Source: Hexactinellida sp. DTS-2022 (Eukaryota > Porifera > Hexactinellida). Taken from it: a DNA stretch of 64,000 bases. Made by a program: the position numbers and the translations under genes. Shown here piece after piece: positions 35,101 through 47,100 of the stretch (position 1 is the first letter of the stretch; each line of letters opens with the position of its first letter). The stretch lies in the NCBI GenBank assembly GCA_028753945.1, contig JAPNXP010000003.1:2232001-2296000 (forward strand). The letters are read 5' to 3'. The notes beneath the pieces are model-generated. The model worked only from the letters and a program-made list of their open reading frames with translations. It had not been told where the DNA came from and ran no database searches.

Positions 35101-38100
35101 CACCTTTTACTGTTATAAAAGGAACAATAAATGGTGCCCAAATATTCAATTTATATACATTCGATAGAAAATCTAATTCTACACCTTTTCACAGTGCAAG
35201 AATTTTTAAATTGGATTTCGTTTGTGCCACAATTGAGTATCAAATTCCCTTTGTTTACTAACACTTCAGTTCAAATGAAAGTGTTAAATCTGATTCTATT
35301 GTTTCAACTTGTGATAATTATATTGATTCAACTTGTGAGATCGAGTAGGCTTCTATTTTCTAATTGAAAACTAAGATTTTACATTCCTTAACAACGACAG
35401 ATTATGTGATTATATTTACTGCAGGAATACTGTTACCCTAAAATATACTCACGTAATTAATTATAATTAATTCAGCCAGCATATGAGTTATATAGATGCT
35501 TCCAATTTGTTTATTAGGGGCTATCGAGTGTGCGAAATTGAAATTTGATAGCCAAATTAATTTATTTAATATTTATGACAAAATAATTTAACTTAATAAT
35601 TGTAAGTTGATATTAAAATTGGTGTTAAATTATAAATAATATTAATAATTATTTATACTAATTAATTAAATATCATAAATCTCAGAGATTATAGAAGATA
35701 GAAACAAATTTCAAATTTATCAACTTGACACCTTGAGGTGATGTGACATCGTCAAAAAAATGTGTTTTACAATTTTGTGAATTCTATATTTCGAATAGGT
35801 TTATTGATGTTGGATGATCATCCTACACGCACATAAAAAATGCTGACTCATCACTTATTATATTCTACTGAAACTTGATTATCTTTGAAATGAAGTGAGC
35901 TAAAACGAAACTTCCAACTGACTAAGGGTCGTTGCCTTCCGAAACACCTTTCTGAAATTGTTTAACACCTTCATAGTGATGATTACATATCGAAAGAAAA
36001 ATCGAAAATTGCAGCTGTGCAGACAGCATTTTCCTTTGGAGGCACTATCAATTAACCAACCAACTAAATATAGTGCCTCCAAAGGAACAGTCGTCGGCAC
36101 AGGCTGCAATTTTGGATTTTATTTATTTATTCTCCGTAGACTGTGCCCTGGCCAGAGCTTTATAGTTGATAGGCTAAAACTTGGCATTTAGGTGCGGTGT
36201 TACCGTCTAATTTGCACCTGGGGTTACGATTTTTGATTAACATATTTTGGACACATTTTTAACACCTTTCAAAGTTTCTCTGGTCCATACTCAAAAAATG
36301 TTATACTAAACCCCCAATTTTTATTACACCATTGGATTCACCATAAAATTCTGCGTCTAATGGGAAAAGACAAATTTTTATAATGGGTTTAATTCATGCC
36401 ACTAGTGGGGATTTAAATTTCTTTGTTTACTCACACTTCAATTCAATTGAAAGTGTAAAATCAAATTCAACTTGTGAGATCGAGTAGGCTTCTATTTTCC
36501 AATTGAAACCCGAGATTTTACATTCCATAACAACGACAGATTATGTGATTATATTTCCATATGCAAGAATACTCTTGCACTTTTAATATACTGACGTAAC
36601 TAGCCCGCTTCGCTTGCTAGGTCGCTTCGCGGCAGAACACAACCACACACCAACCCTTCGCGGTTGGTGTGCGGTTTATATACTCCTAATATTGTTTATA
36701 AATCGTAATAGCCCTAAAATAGTAGAATTTAACAATGTGAAATTTAGTGATTACGTCATCATGCGATAATGAGTTAGCATATTGGTGATCTGGTGTGACC
36801 AACGTGTCCGCATCATTAATGTACATGTTCTATTAAATTTTCAGATTGTTATCTCTTAGAGGGCGCGAATTATGTACGCTTGAGTGACTTCAGGGTTCTC
36901 GAAATGTGACAATGACGTCATAACTTGTCGAGGTGTGAGAAATTTTGAGTGAAAACCTCAAATTGTTGACGGGTGCCAAAAGTTACCCCTATATGCCAAA
37001 AATCACATTTGGAGACCGGAAACTTAATGCTTTATCAATTTTTATAATTGGAGCCTCTCAGACTCAAGTTAAAACCCCCGAGATCGCGACGTTCCAGTCC
37101 TTTACTTATAGTCCAGCAATATGGTGCAGGAAATGGTCGAATTGTGCATTTTCGAGATAAAAGTACCAAATTTTGCACAATTGTAGTATTATAGATTCTG
37201 ATCAACTTCAGCTATGGCACATAGCAGAATTTTTGGAAGAACAAATTTTTCAGGGGGTCAAAAATTGGTGCCCAATCGAATCGCCGGAAGTATAAATACA
37301 GGATAGCTCATTCAAATGCATTCTTAACGACTTTATATTGTCAGGTTCGTGCTCAGCACTTAATTTCCAGCATTTTGATAGGTATATTGACTATATTTGG
37401 AGAGAATATCTTTTGGTTTTCCATAGCAACGGTAAGAATGTGTTAAACCACAGACTACGTTACTATAGACTATTCACTGATTGATTTTTCCATTACCATG
37501 GATTACTTCAAGTCTATTTTGTAAACCACCCACAATATTTGAATATAAGTTTACTACCATTCAGTCTAAATCAATCTCTTTTCTATACATTTTTTGTGCC
37601 TTTCTATTTACCACACCACTTACTCTTTTATGCTTCTACTCTTTATTTATCTTTTCTTTCATTATTTTATATACTAGAATCATGCCAAACAGGTGTAGTG
37701 TTGCTAATTGCACTTCTAATTATGATGGTACTGAATACACTCCTATTTTTGACATGTTACATCACTGGCCAAAGGATGTACAAGATGATTGGAAAAAGTT
37801 TTACATCGAGATGATGCCTGGCAATTGAGCAGAATTTTCATCTGCGCTAACCATTTTAGTGAGCAGGACCTGTTACTTTCTGTTGCAATTCCTCAAGGCG
37901 ATGGTTCTATCAAGAAGTTTCCCCGTAAGCCTGGTCTTCGCAAGGGTGCTAAGCCTAATATTCTACCAAATTGCCCATCTTACTTACAAGATCAAAATGT
38001 ACTTCCTGAACGTCTTGACCGCGATGAATTAGATATCCGACATTTTCGTCAAGCGCTTCAGTTGAGTATTGCTGAACACCAAACAGAGAATGAAAAGTAC

Positions 38101-41100
38101 TCCGTGATGAGCATTGATGAAATGCAACAGAAATATACAATTTTAAACTTGCATGAAGAATGGTATATTTTCGCTCTAGTCCAACCACCCTACACATCTT
38201 CAAAATACTCTGGTCTGGACATCTGCTAATAATGTCTCACCAGATAATATTAAATGAAGAATTGAATGTCAAATGTTTTCTTAACGAGGTACCAATTCAA
38301 ACACGGATTTCTCAGATTACTGACATGCGTCAAATTTCTCAATTAATACAAGAACTCGACACGTATCAAAAGCCAGATGATATTGAGTTAGGAATCACCA
38401 AAGCTATCGATAGTGTTAAATACACAGTATAAAAGTTAACAACTAACGAAGATACCACAATACATGATTCTCAAACTTTACTTAATCGTTTGCAATTTAT
38501 TCTCTGTCAGCTCGAAAACTTAGATATGTCGAAAACAAGACGTCGCTATAACGTCTTGACATTAGTCTTCTCCCTTAAAGCTCAATTGATATCTTCTGGT
38601 TGTTACAGATATTTGCAATCATTGGATTGTCTTAGTTTACCCCATCCTTCAACACTCAGAAGACTCTATTCTAACATTGGTTTAGATACAAATTTTGTTG
38701 ATTATTTGAAAGTTGAGTGCCAGAATTTTGATAAGTTCAAAAGACATGTTATTTTAAAACTTGATGAAATTCACGTACAGTCTAAGTATACCTACAAGGG
38801 AGGAAGAATCTTTGGTTCGCCTTTTATTAATTCCGATTCCATCACGTCTGTCAGCCAATCTTCTGACCTGGATCCAGCTAAAACTGTTTTGGCTTTTCAA
38901 ATTTCAAGTCTCTTCACCAAATGGTCCGAAATTGTAAGACTCCTTCCATGTTGTAATGCTAAATCTTCTGAATTACTTCCAGTAATTAATCAAGTAATTA
39001 TAGACATCGAAAGTTGTGGCCTAAAGGTAATAGCAATCTGCACTGACGATTACCAGTTGAACGTGAGTTTATTCAAATCGTTAGCTAATTCATCTAACTT
39101 GCAGTTTAGTTTTCCGAACCCAGCTGATCCCACTCGAGCTATATTCTTGATGTTCGATCCAGTACATATTGTTAAATGTATTAGGAATAACTGGATAAAT
39201 CAGAAAGATCCCCTTACCACGCTTATTTTCCCATCTATCACTGATTATTTCAATAATACCTTTCCTTATCAACTAGCAACGGCTTCTTTCCAGGATATCA
39301 GGAACTTGTACAAGTTCGAGCAATTTTCAAATGCTAAGACAGCCCACAAGTTAACTTCACAAGTAGTCTGGCCATCAACCTTTGAGAGACAAAGTGTACC
39401 CTTAGCTCTAGCAGTTTGGGATCAATCAACACACAACGCTATCTTTGTATTCAACCAGAGAAACAAAATTTTCAACCAGACTCATCAATTTATCGATCTT
39501 ATATCCAGATTTTGGAAGATGTGCAACATTCATTGTCCTGGTAAAGATATTCGTCTACGTGATTCTGATTCCAAAGTATTCAAACACCAAGATGAACGTT
39601 TTGAATTTCTTGCAAAATTTTGTTCTTGGCTTGAGAACTGGAAAATACATAGCTGTACAGGAAAAGCCGGCAAACTTAGCCCACAGACCTTTACCAGCTT
39701 AATTCACACTACTAAAGTAATTCCTAAAATTATCAATCATTTGACCAGCGATGAATGTGGATTTTCCTATGTGTTAACCGGATTCTTACAAAACGACTCT
39801 CTAGAGAAGCATTTTGGTGTTTACCGGCTAATGTCTGGTTGCCAATACAACGTTTCCTTTTGTCAAGTTCTTGAGAGCGAGCGACGGATCAAGATTGGTA
39901 ACATTCTGAAGTTGTACCAAGCCCAAGATGGCAAATATGAGTCGTCACTAAAGGAATTCGTTAGAGGTTTTTCAGTTCAACAGGATGCTGGAGTTCGCCA
40001 ATCAGACTTGAACATTTATTCTTCTCTTCTACATGAAAATTTTGAATTCTCACCTACAGTGGAAATCCGCCAAGCATTGGCTTTTATTGGTGGATATGCA
40101 GTTCACAACATTTGTAAGAATATGCTCTATTCAAAGAAGTCTAAATTCACTACATATTGTAATCATTGTGTATCTCTACTCACTGAACTAGAATGTTTCT
40201 CTCTCGAGTGTGAAGAGTCCGATCTTACACTAATTCACTTAGCTGACCGGGGTGGACTTAAATACCCATCCAATGATGTAATAAGCGCAGTTACTATTCA
40301 ATGGCAAATACTTACTATTCTTGAACAGAACCCAACTTTGTTGAGACAATTCATTGCTGAATCAGACAGAAAGGTTATAATTCAATTAGCGATATCTAGA
40401 ATAGAATTTGTTAGTTTCGAATTCTGGAGAAATGAATGTCCTGACTGCCAGAAACCTTTTATGTACTATCTGGCTCAAATTCTCTCTGCTACTACTAATT
40501 GTTTATTGAAGAATAAAATAAGAAATTTGAATTCTAAACGTGGTCTAAACAAACCTACAAGATCGACTTAAAAGCTACTAAAGTTGCAGTCAAAGTGAAT
40601 TCGAATAGTACGTGTATTTTTTATTATTATTATTAGTTAATTGTACGCGTTCAAGTATTCGTAATATGGTTGAATGCAACCATTTTCGTTATCATTCAAG
40701 TTATTAAACTATACCAAGCATGTTATCAAATATTATAGAGTATATTTTAGATTTGACTAATCTAAGCACTAGACTTGAAGTAATCCATGGTAAATTCAGT
40801 GAATAGTCTATAGTAACGTAGTCTGTGTGTTAAACATTCCGATCTCCCAATTTGGAGTAATCATATCGAGTGACCCCTTGTTTTTCTCGGGTATGCGTAC
40901 TGAGTGCGAATATACTATTAGAATATACTATTAGAATGCATACTTTTTTTGACTTGGCAATTAATATTTAGAGTGTTTCTAATAGTATATTCGCACTCAG
41001 TACGCATACCCGAGAAAAACAAGGGGTCACTCGATATGGTTACTCTAAATTGGGAGATCGGAATGTTTAACACATTCTTACCGTTGCTATGGAAAACCAA

Positions 41101-44100
41101 AAAATATTCTCTCCAAATATAGTCAATATACCTATCAAAATGCTGGAAATTAAGTGCTGAGCACGAATCTGACAATATAAAGTCGTTAAGAATGCATTTG
41201 AATGAGCTATCCTGTACGTATTTATAATTCCGGCGATTCGATTGGGCACCAATTTTTGACCCCCTGAAAAAAAATTCTTCCAAAAATTCTGCTATGTGCC
41301 ATAGCTGAAGTTGATCAGAACCTATAATACTACAATTGTGCAAAATTTGGTACTTTTATCTCGAAAATGCACAATCTTTCACCATATTGCTGGACTATTA
41401 AGGAGTCTATGGTTTGAACCTATGATGAAACATAACTCTTTTTGATATAATACTGAGGAGTAAACGATCGAAAAAAATCAGAGAAACAATCCAAAAAAAT
41501 TGATAATATTTTGGATTGTCGATTGCGATTGGATTGTCATCAGAATAATCGATTGTTGAAATTTGGATTGCCGATTGTCCAAATTTGGCTCGATTGGCGA
41601 TTGGATTGGATTGGATTAGCAATCCTGCTCGTAACATACAAACAAATATATACACACACATATATACCCACCCAGGCTTGTGTTTTAATAGTATAGATTA
41701 ATTATATAATTAGTTCAGTCTTTATTTGACTTGTATAGAAGCTTCCAATTTGTTTATTAGGGGTAATCGAGTGTGCGAAATTGAAATCTGGTAGCCAAAT
41801 TAATTATATTTACTATTTATGACAAATAATTAATCTTAATAAAATTAAGTTGACATTGAAATCGGTGTTAATTATTAATCATTTTAATAATTATTTATAC
41901 TAATTTTGTAAATAACAGTAATCTCAGAGATGATACAAGATAGAAACAAACTTCCAATTGATCAATTGATCCTTATGCCACTTAACACCTCTACAAATGG
42001 GTCTTGACACCTTGAGGTGATGACGACATCGTCAAAAAAAGTGTTTTTACAATTTGTGAATTCTATATTTCGAATGGGTTGGTTGGTGTTGGGTGATCAC
42101 CCAACACGCACATAAAAAATGCTGACTCATTACTTATTATATTCTACTGAAACTTGAATATCGTTAAAATGAAGTGAGCTAAATGGAAACTTCCACCATT
42201 CTAAGGGTCGATGCCTTCTGAAACACATGTCTGAAATAATTTAACACCTTCATAGTGATGATGACATGGCGAAAAAATCAAAAATTGCAGCTATGCCGAC
42301 AGCATTTTCCTTGGAGGCACTATCAATTAACCAACCGTTTTCCACCAAAGGGAAATGCGTCGGCACAGCTGCAATTTTGGATTTTTTAAGGTTGAGACAT
42401 TGGTGTAACTCAGCAGCGGCCTTGGTATAACTCAACACTGCAACGCCCGCGGCCGACCCAAATCGTGGTGTAACTCCAAAAAATCTTGGTGCAAAAGTTA
42501 CATCAAGATCGGCCTTAAAAACATCCTTCACTTATGTATATCTAAATATCTTCACTTATGCATACAGTTGAAACCGGATATTTTTAACACATTCTTACAC
42601 GAAAATTTGTTAAAAATATCCGATTGTTAAAAATATCCGATTTTATAACAACAACAATAATTAATTATTTACAAGAAAATGTGTTAAAAATATCCGGTTT
42701 CAACTGTATGTATATTCTATTAATGACTCACTAATAGAACTAACTGAACTGAAAACATGAAGGTGGAGTCAGCAGTTAATCACCAAACCTCAATGTGTGT
42801 CGTGAATTTAATATGTGAATATGTGCAGTGAATTTATAGAAATTCTAATAATAATAATAATTAATTCGATTGCCAGTCAACTCGTACCTATTTCAACTCG
42901 TACCATACATCAACTCGTCCCAAATATCAACTCGTCCCAGTCAACTCGTACCTGGTCAACTCGCCCCAAATATCAACTCGTTCCTAATCAACTCTTCCCA
43001 AATACCAACTTGTATTTGTACTATGTCTTGGTCAACAGGTGCTTGGCTTAGTTAACCAAATTGTTTCTCATCATTAAATAAAAACGATCTCATTATTTAA
43101 TATTTATATCAAGTTATTTATTAATCAAATGGGGAATAAGTTGATGAACAAGGTTTTTAAAGAATACGTACGTGTAAGAGTTGCCTAAAATACTGGGACG
43201 AGTTGACCCAAAAAATATAGGAGTTGCCCAAAATAAGAGGTACGAGTTGACAAAAAATAGATACGAGTTGCCAAAAATAAGAGGTACGAGTTGACAAAAA
43301 ATAGATACGAGTTGCCCGAAATAAGAGGTACGAGTTGACCAAAAGAATTGGTACGAGTTGACCAAAAATAAAGACCATTAGTGCCTAAAATAGGCACGAG
43401 TTGACTAAAAATACTAGGGACGAGTTGACCTAAAAAATAGGTACGAGTTGACCAAATAATTATGGACGAGTTGAAATAGGTACGAGTTGACTGGCTCCCA
43501 TTAATTCCCACGTGACGTCATAAACCCATAAATCGGTATACGTGTCACTCATTGTATGTTGTCTTGTCATCTGAAATTGTGGGCGAATCGGATAAAACTA
43601 TAAGAGTTATTCCCAAATATGTACCTTTATGATGTCATAATCCCGTTATTTCTTTCAGAAACCAATAGATCGTTGTCAGCGTGTTAAATTACTCCTGCAT
43701 ACAAATTTTCAGATTTCTAGACCTTAATTCACAGTGGCCAAACTAGCAATCTATAACGAATAGGCATTATAGAGCAGATAGATCCAGCAAATGTATTATC
43801 ATATAATACAGTGGTACCCAACCTTGGGTCCATGGACCCTTAGGGGTCCACAAGATGTACTACGGTCAATGGGAGGGGATTCACAGAATGACTATAGGGG
43901 ATCTATGGTTGAAAAAGGTTGGGAATCGCTGATCTAATAGGTTATCCACTCCAAGGAATTTAATTGGATTTTGCGAGTATATATTGCTTCATTCAAGTGA
44001 GATATGGCGTCACAAATTGAACACAGTCATTTTTTATTTCTAATGTGGTTCATGTAAAGAGTTAGGCCCTACAAGTTCATTATGAAGTGATAAATTATCG

Positions 44101-47100
44101 ATAAAACACTTTATTCAATAGAAATTTGATTGTATTGATAACATTGTTTTCGTTATTCAAAGCAAAATAAAATGGGAAGAGGAAAAATAATTACTGCCTT
44201 ATTAACTTCTCTGACGTGCAATTCCAAACAACCTTGAAGATTGTCTGTAACACATAATAATAATGAGGTAACGAGTTGATCTTGAGCTGACAAATTTTCA
44301 AAATCAACATCTAGATTCGATTGGTTAGTGCACGGACTACTAGATACCCGGACGCGACAAAGCCAAACCACAGTCAAAAATGCGTAGGCTGAACATTGTA
44401 TGACTGAAAATATGGTCAATTCTGTATTTTTATTCACTAAATTTGGTATCTAACACAATCTTTGGGCGCTGAATTCAAAAATGACAATTTCAAGGTTCAA
44501 AAACTCACTCCCCGCCCTAATTTTGGCAAAAAGGCGTGGTCACACCCAAATATGGTCAATTCCATATTTTTGTTCTATTACTTCATCATAACACTAAATT
44601 CGCAATATCCTCTTAACTAGGAATGATATTGTTGAAAATATGATTAATAAATTGTTCAGCTAAATATATATTACTACGTTACGGTCGTGACCTTCGGTAT
44701 ACAAGGCCTGACTTGCTAGGCGAAAATTTGTGTACCATGGATTACTTAAAGTGCATTGAAAAATGGAGAATTGATCTTTATTCCAATAATTAGCAATGAT
44801 AGAGCTGAAAAGTGTATTATAGCTATATAGGAATATGGTATCCAGGTATACATTGCACCCTCCAGAATTGTGATATGTCATCATCTGATGACGTTATGGT
44901 AATTTTGGTTGCGAATTATCTTGTTTTTCTAGCATACTTTTAACATAGTTAAACGCGTTATAAATGTTCAAAATTGGAACATGGTTATACCCAGAAGTAG
45001 TTGAATAAAATATAGCGAAATTATAAATGGAATGTTGACACATTCCTCGGTTGCCATGAAAAATGTATATTTCCTAAAATGTGCCATAACTCAAAAACTA
45101 TGAATGTTATCTACACTAGACTGGTACTTATCTGTCCAGAATAGATAACTTCCTATTCATCGATAATACATTTTATATGCCTAACTTCAATAATTTTTGA
45201 GATAGTGAGTCATTACCTAATAATGAATTAAGTGTTAATTATCTCATTATCTCAAAGATTATTGAAGTTAGGCATAGAAAATGTATTATCAATGAATAGG
45301 AAGTTACCAATTCCGGATTGATCAGTACCAGCCTAGTTTACATAACTTTCATAGTTTTTGAGTTATGGCTCATTTTAAGAAATATGCATTCTCCCTGGCA
45401 ACCGAGGAATGTGTCAACATTCCATTTATAATTTCGCTATATTTTATTCAACTACTCCTGGGTATAACCAAGTTCCAATTTTTAACATTTATAACGCGTT
45501 TAACTATGTTAAAAGTATGCTAGAAAAACAAGATAATTCGCAACCCAAATTACCATAACGTCATCAGATGATGACACATCACAATTCTGGAGGGTGCTAT
45601 GTATACCTGGGTACCATATTCCCATATAGTTATAATACACTTTTCAGCTCTATCATTGCTAATTATTGGAATAAAGATCAATTCTCCATTTTTCAATGCA
45701 CTTTAAGTAATCCATGGTACACAAATTTTCGCTTAGCAAGTCAGGCCTTGTATACCGAAGGTCACGTAGTAATGTATATTTATTATTTAGCTGAACAATT
45801 TATCAATCATATGTTCATCAATATCGTTCCTAGTTAAGAGGATATTGCGAATTTAGTGTTATGATGAAGTAATAGAACAGAATATGGAATTGACCATATT
45901 TGGCTGTGACCACGCCTTTTTGCCAAAATTAGGGCGGGGAGCGAGTTTTTAAACCTTGAAATTGTCATTTTTGAATTCGGCGCCAAAAGATAGTGCTAGA
46001 TACCAAATTTAGTGAATAAAAATACAGAATTGACCATATTTTCAGCATACAATGTTCAGCCTATGCATTTTTGACTGTGGTTTGGCTTTGTCGCGTCCGG
46101 TAATATAGTAGTCCGTGGTTAGTGGAATACTTTCTAAACTGGGTTAACACTGGGTCGCTCTGAGTTGTCAACCTAACCATTAAGTTATGAACATTTAACT
46201 CAAAGCTGATCTTTCGAGACAACTGTTCCCTAAATTTCCTCACGTATTTGTTCAAAGCTTCAAGGCTTTCTTCAGATAAATTCTTAACCCCGAATCCGTT
46301 GTTGTAAACATTGATTACTTCACCAGAACGCGCCAACAATTTGTGACAGATGGTGTAATGTTTGCCCAAGTAAATTTCGTTACTATGAATTCGTGTCTTG
46401 GAAATTTCACTTAACTTATTTGTATCGATTTTGTGGCTACTGTTATAGTATACCCTCAAAATGACAGATAAATTTTGGTGTATGATCTCAACCCATTCAG
46501 TTTCTAGTTCGTTATTTGTGGATGTTGCCCATTTCAGGAAATCTTTCTTGTTTAAGAAGCAGTCTCTAGCTATGTTACCGATTGTTGAAGTGCCACCATT
46601 ACAAGAAGGGATATCGATGTGGAAACCAGTATGTTCTAAGCTCAATGGTCTCATACGTTTCATGGATGCTTGGATAGGTGGTGAAGTTGGTGCCCAGTGC
46701 GTTTTTCCTGCATCTAAGTGGTTAAATAGCTGTGCAATGGTGAAGCAGGAATTGTATCCATTTCCGAAGACCGTGGGTGAGTTTTAATCCATATCTTGTG
46801 TCTGAGTCAAGTTTAAGGTATTCATCAATATTTACGTCATTAATGATAGAAATTGTATCATGAATATGCCGATTGTTTGGAAACCCGGACCTAATCAATT
46901 CGATTTCCTTGTAAGTAAGTTACGGTGCACATCTGGCAAATAGCACCCCCAGCTCCACTTCAAATTTTTGACATTTTACCATCAAACGTGGTTCGAAAGA
47001 TTTTGACATTACATACACCATTCGATAAATTAAGACCATTTTGTTCCATATCAAAGGTAGGAGGATTGATTTTAAAAAACTCATTATGAAATCAACATTT

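Larger units (their letters stand above)
37108..41400. mobile_element. Foldback element split by the P element
   Basis: TAGTCCAGCAATATGGTG at 37109 mirrors CACCATATTGCTGGACTA at 41380. Leaving out 37449-40835, the two arms are complementary through GGCACATAGCAGAATTTTT, GCTCAGCACTTAATTTCCAG and CCATAGCAACGGTAAGAATG. An inner perfect repeat follows (GGGTATGCGTACTGAGTGCG, about 40888-41012). Borders are approximate. A relative lies at 31395-31830. Confidence 0.8.
36600..41697 (-). mobile_element. Helitron family 1 carrying a foldback element and a P element
   Basis: The minus-strand 5' end is TCTATACTATTAAAACACAA at 41697 (host A next to it) and the 3' end is CGGGCTAG at 36600 (host T next to it), with the CCAACC stem-loop just inside. 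The Helitron's own parts are 36600-~37060 and ~41630-41697, matching the uninterrupted 500-bp copy at 57403-57902. The interior is filled by later insertions. Confidence 0.8.

Noticed and set aside
43114..43511. Three overlapping minus-strand frames of 73-108 codons
   Set aside because: Translations of the ACGAGTTGACC repeat arms (repeating STRTY-type text); no independent coding signal.
44660..45837. Two frames of 74 and 89 codons with nearly the same protein on opposite strands
   Set aside because: They are the two arms of the palindrome 44331-46116, so identity reflects the inverted repeat, not duplicated genes.
46461..46787. 108-codon plus-strand frame
   Set aside because: Antisense shadow of the RAG1/Transib/Chapaev-like transposase fossil.
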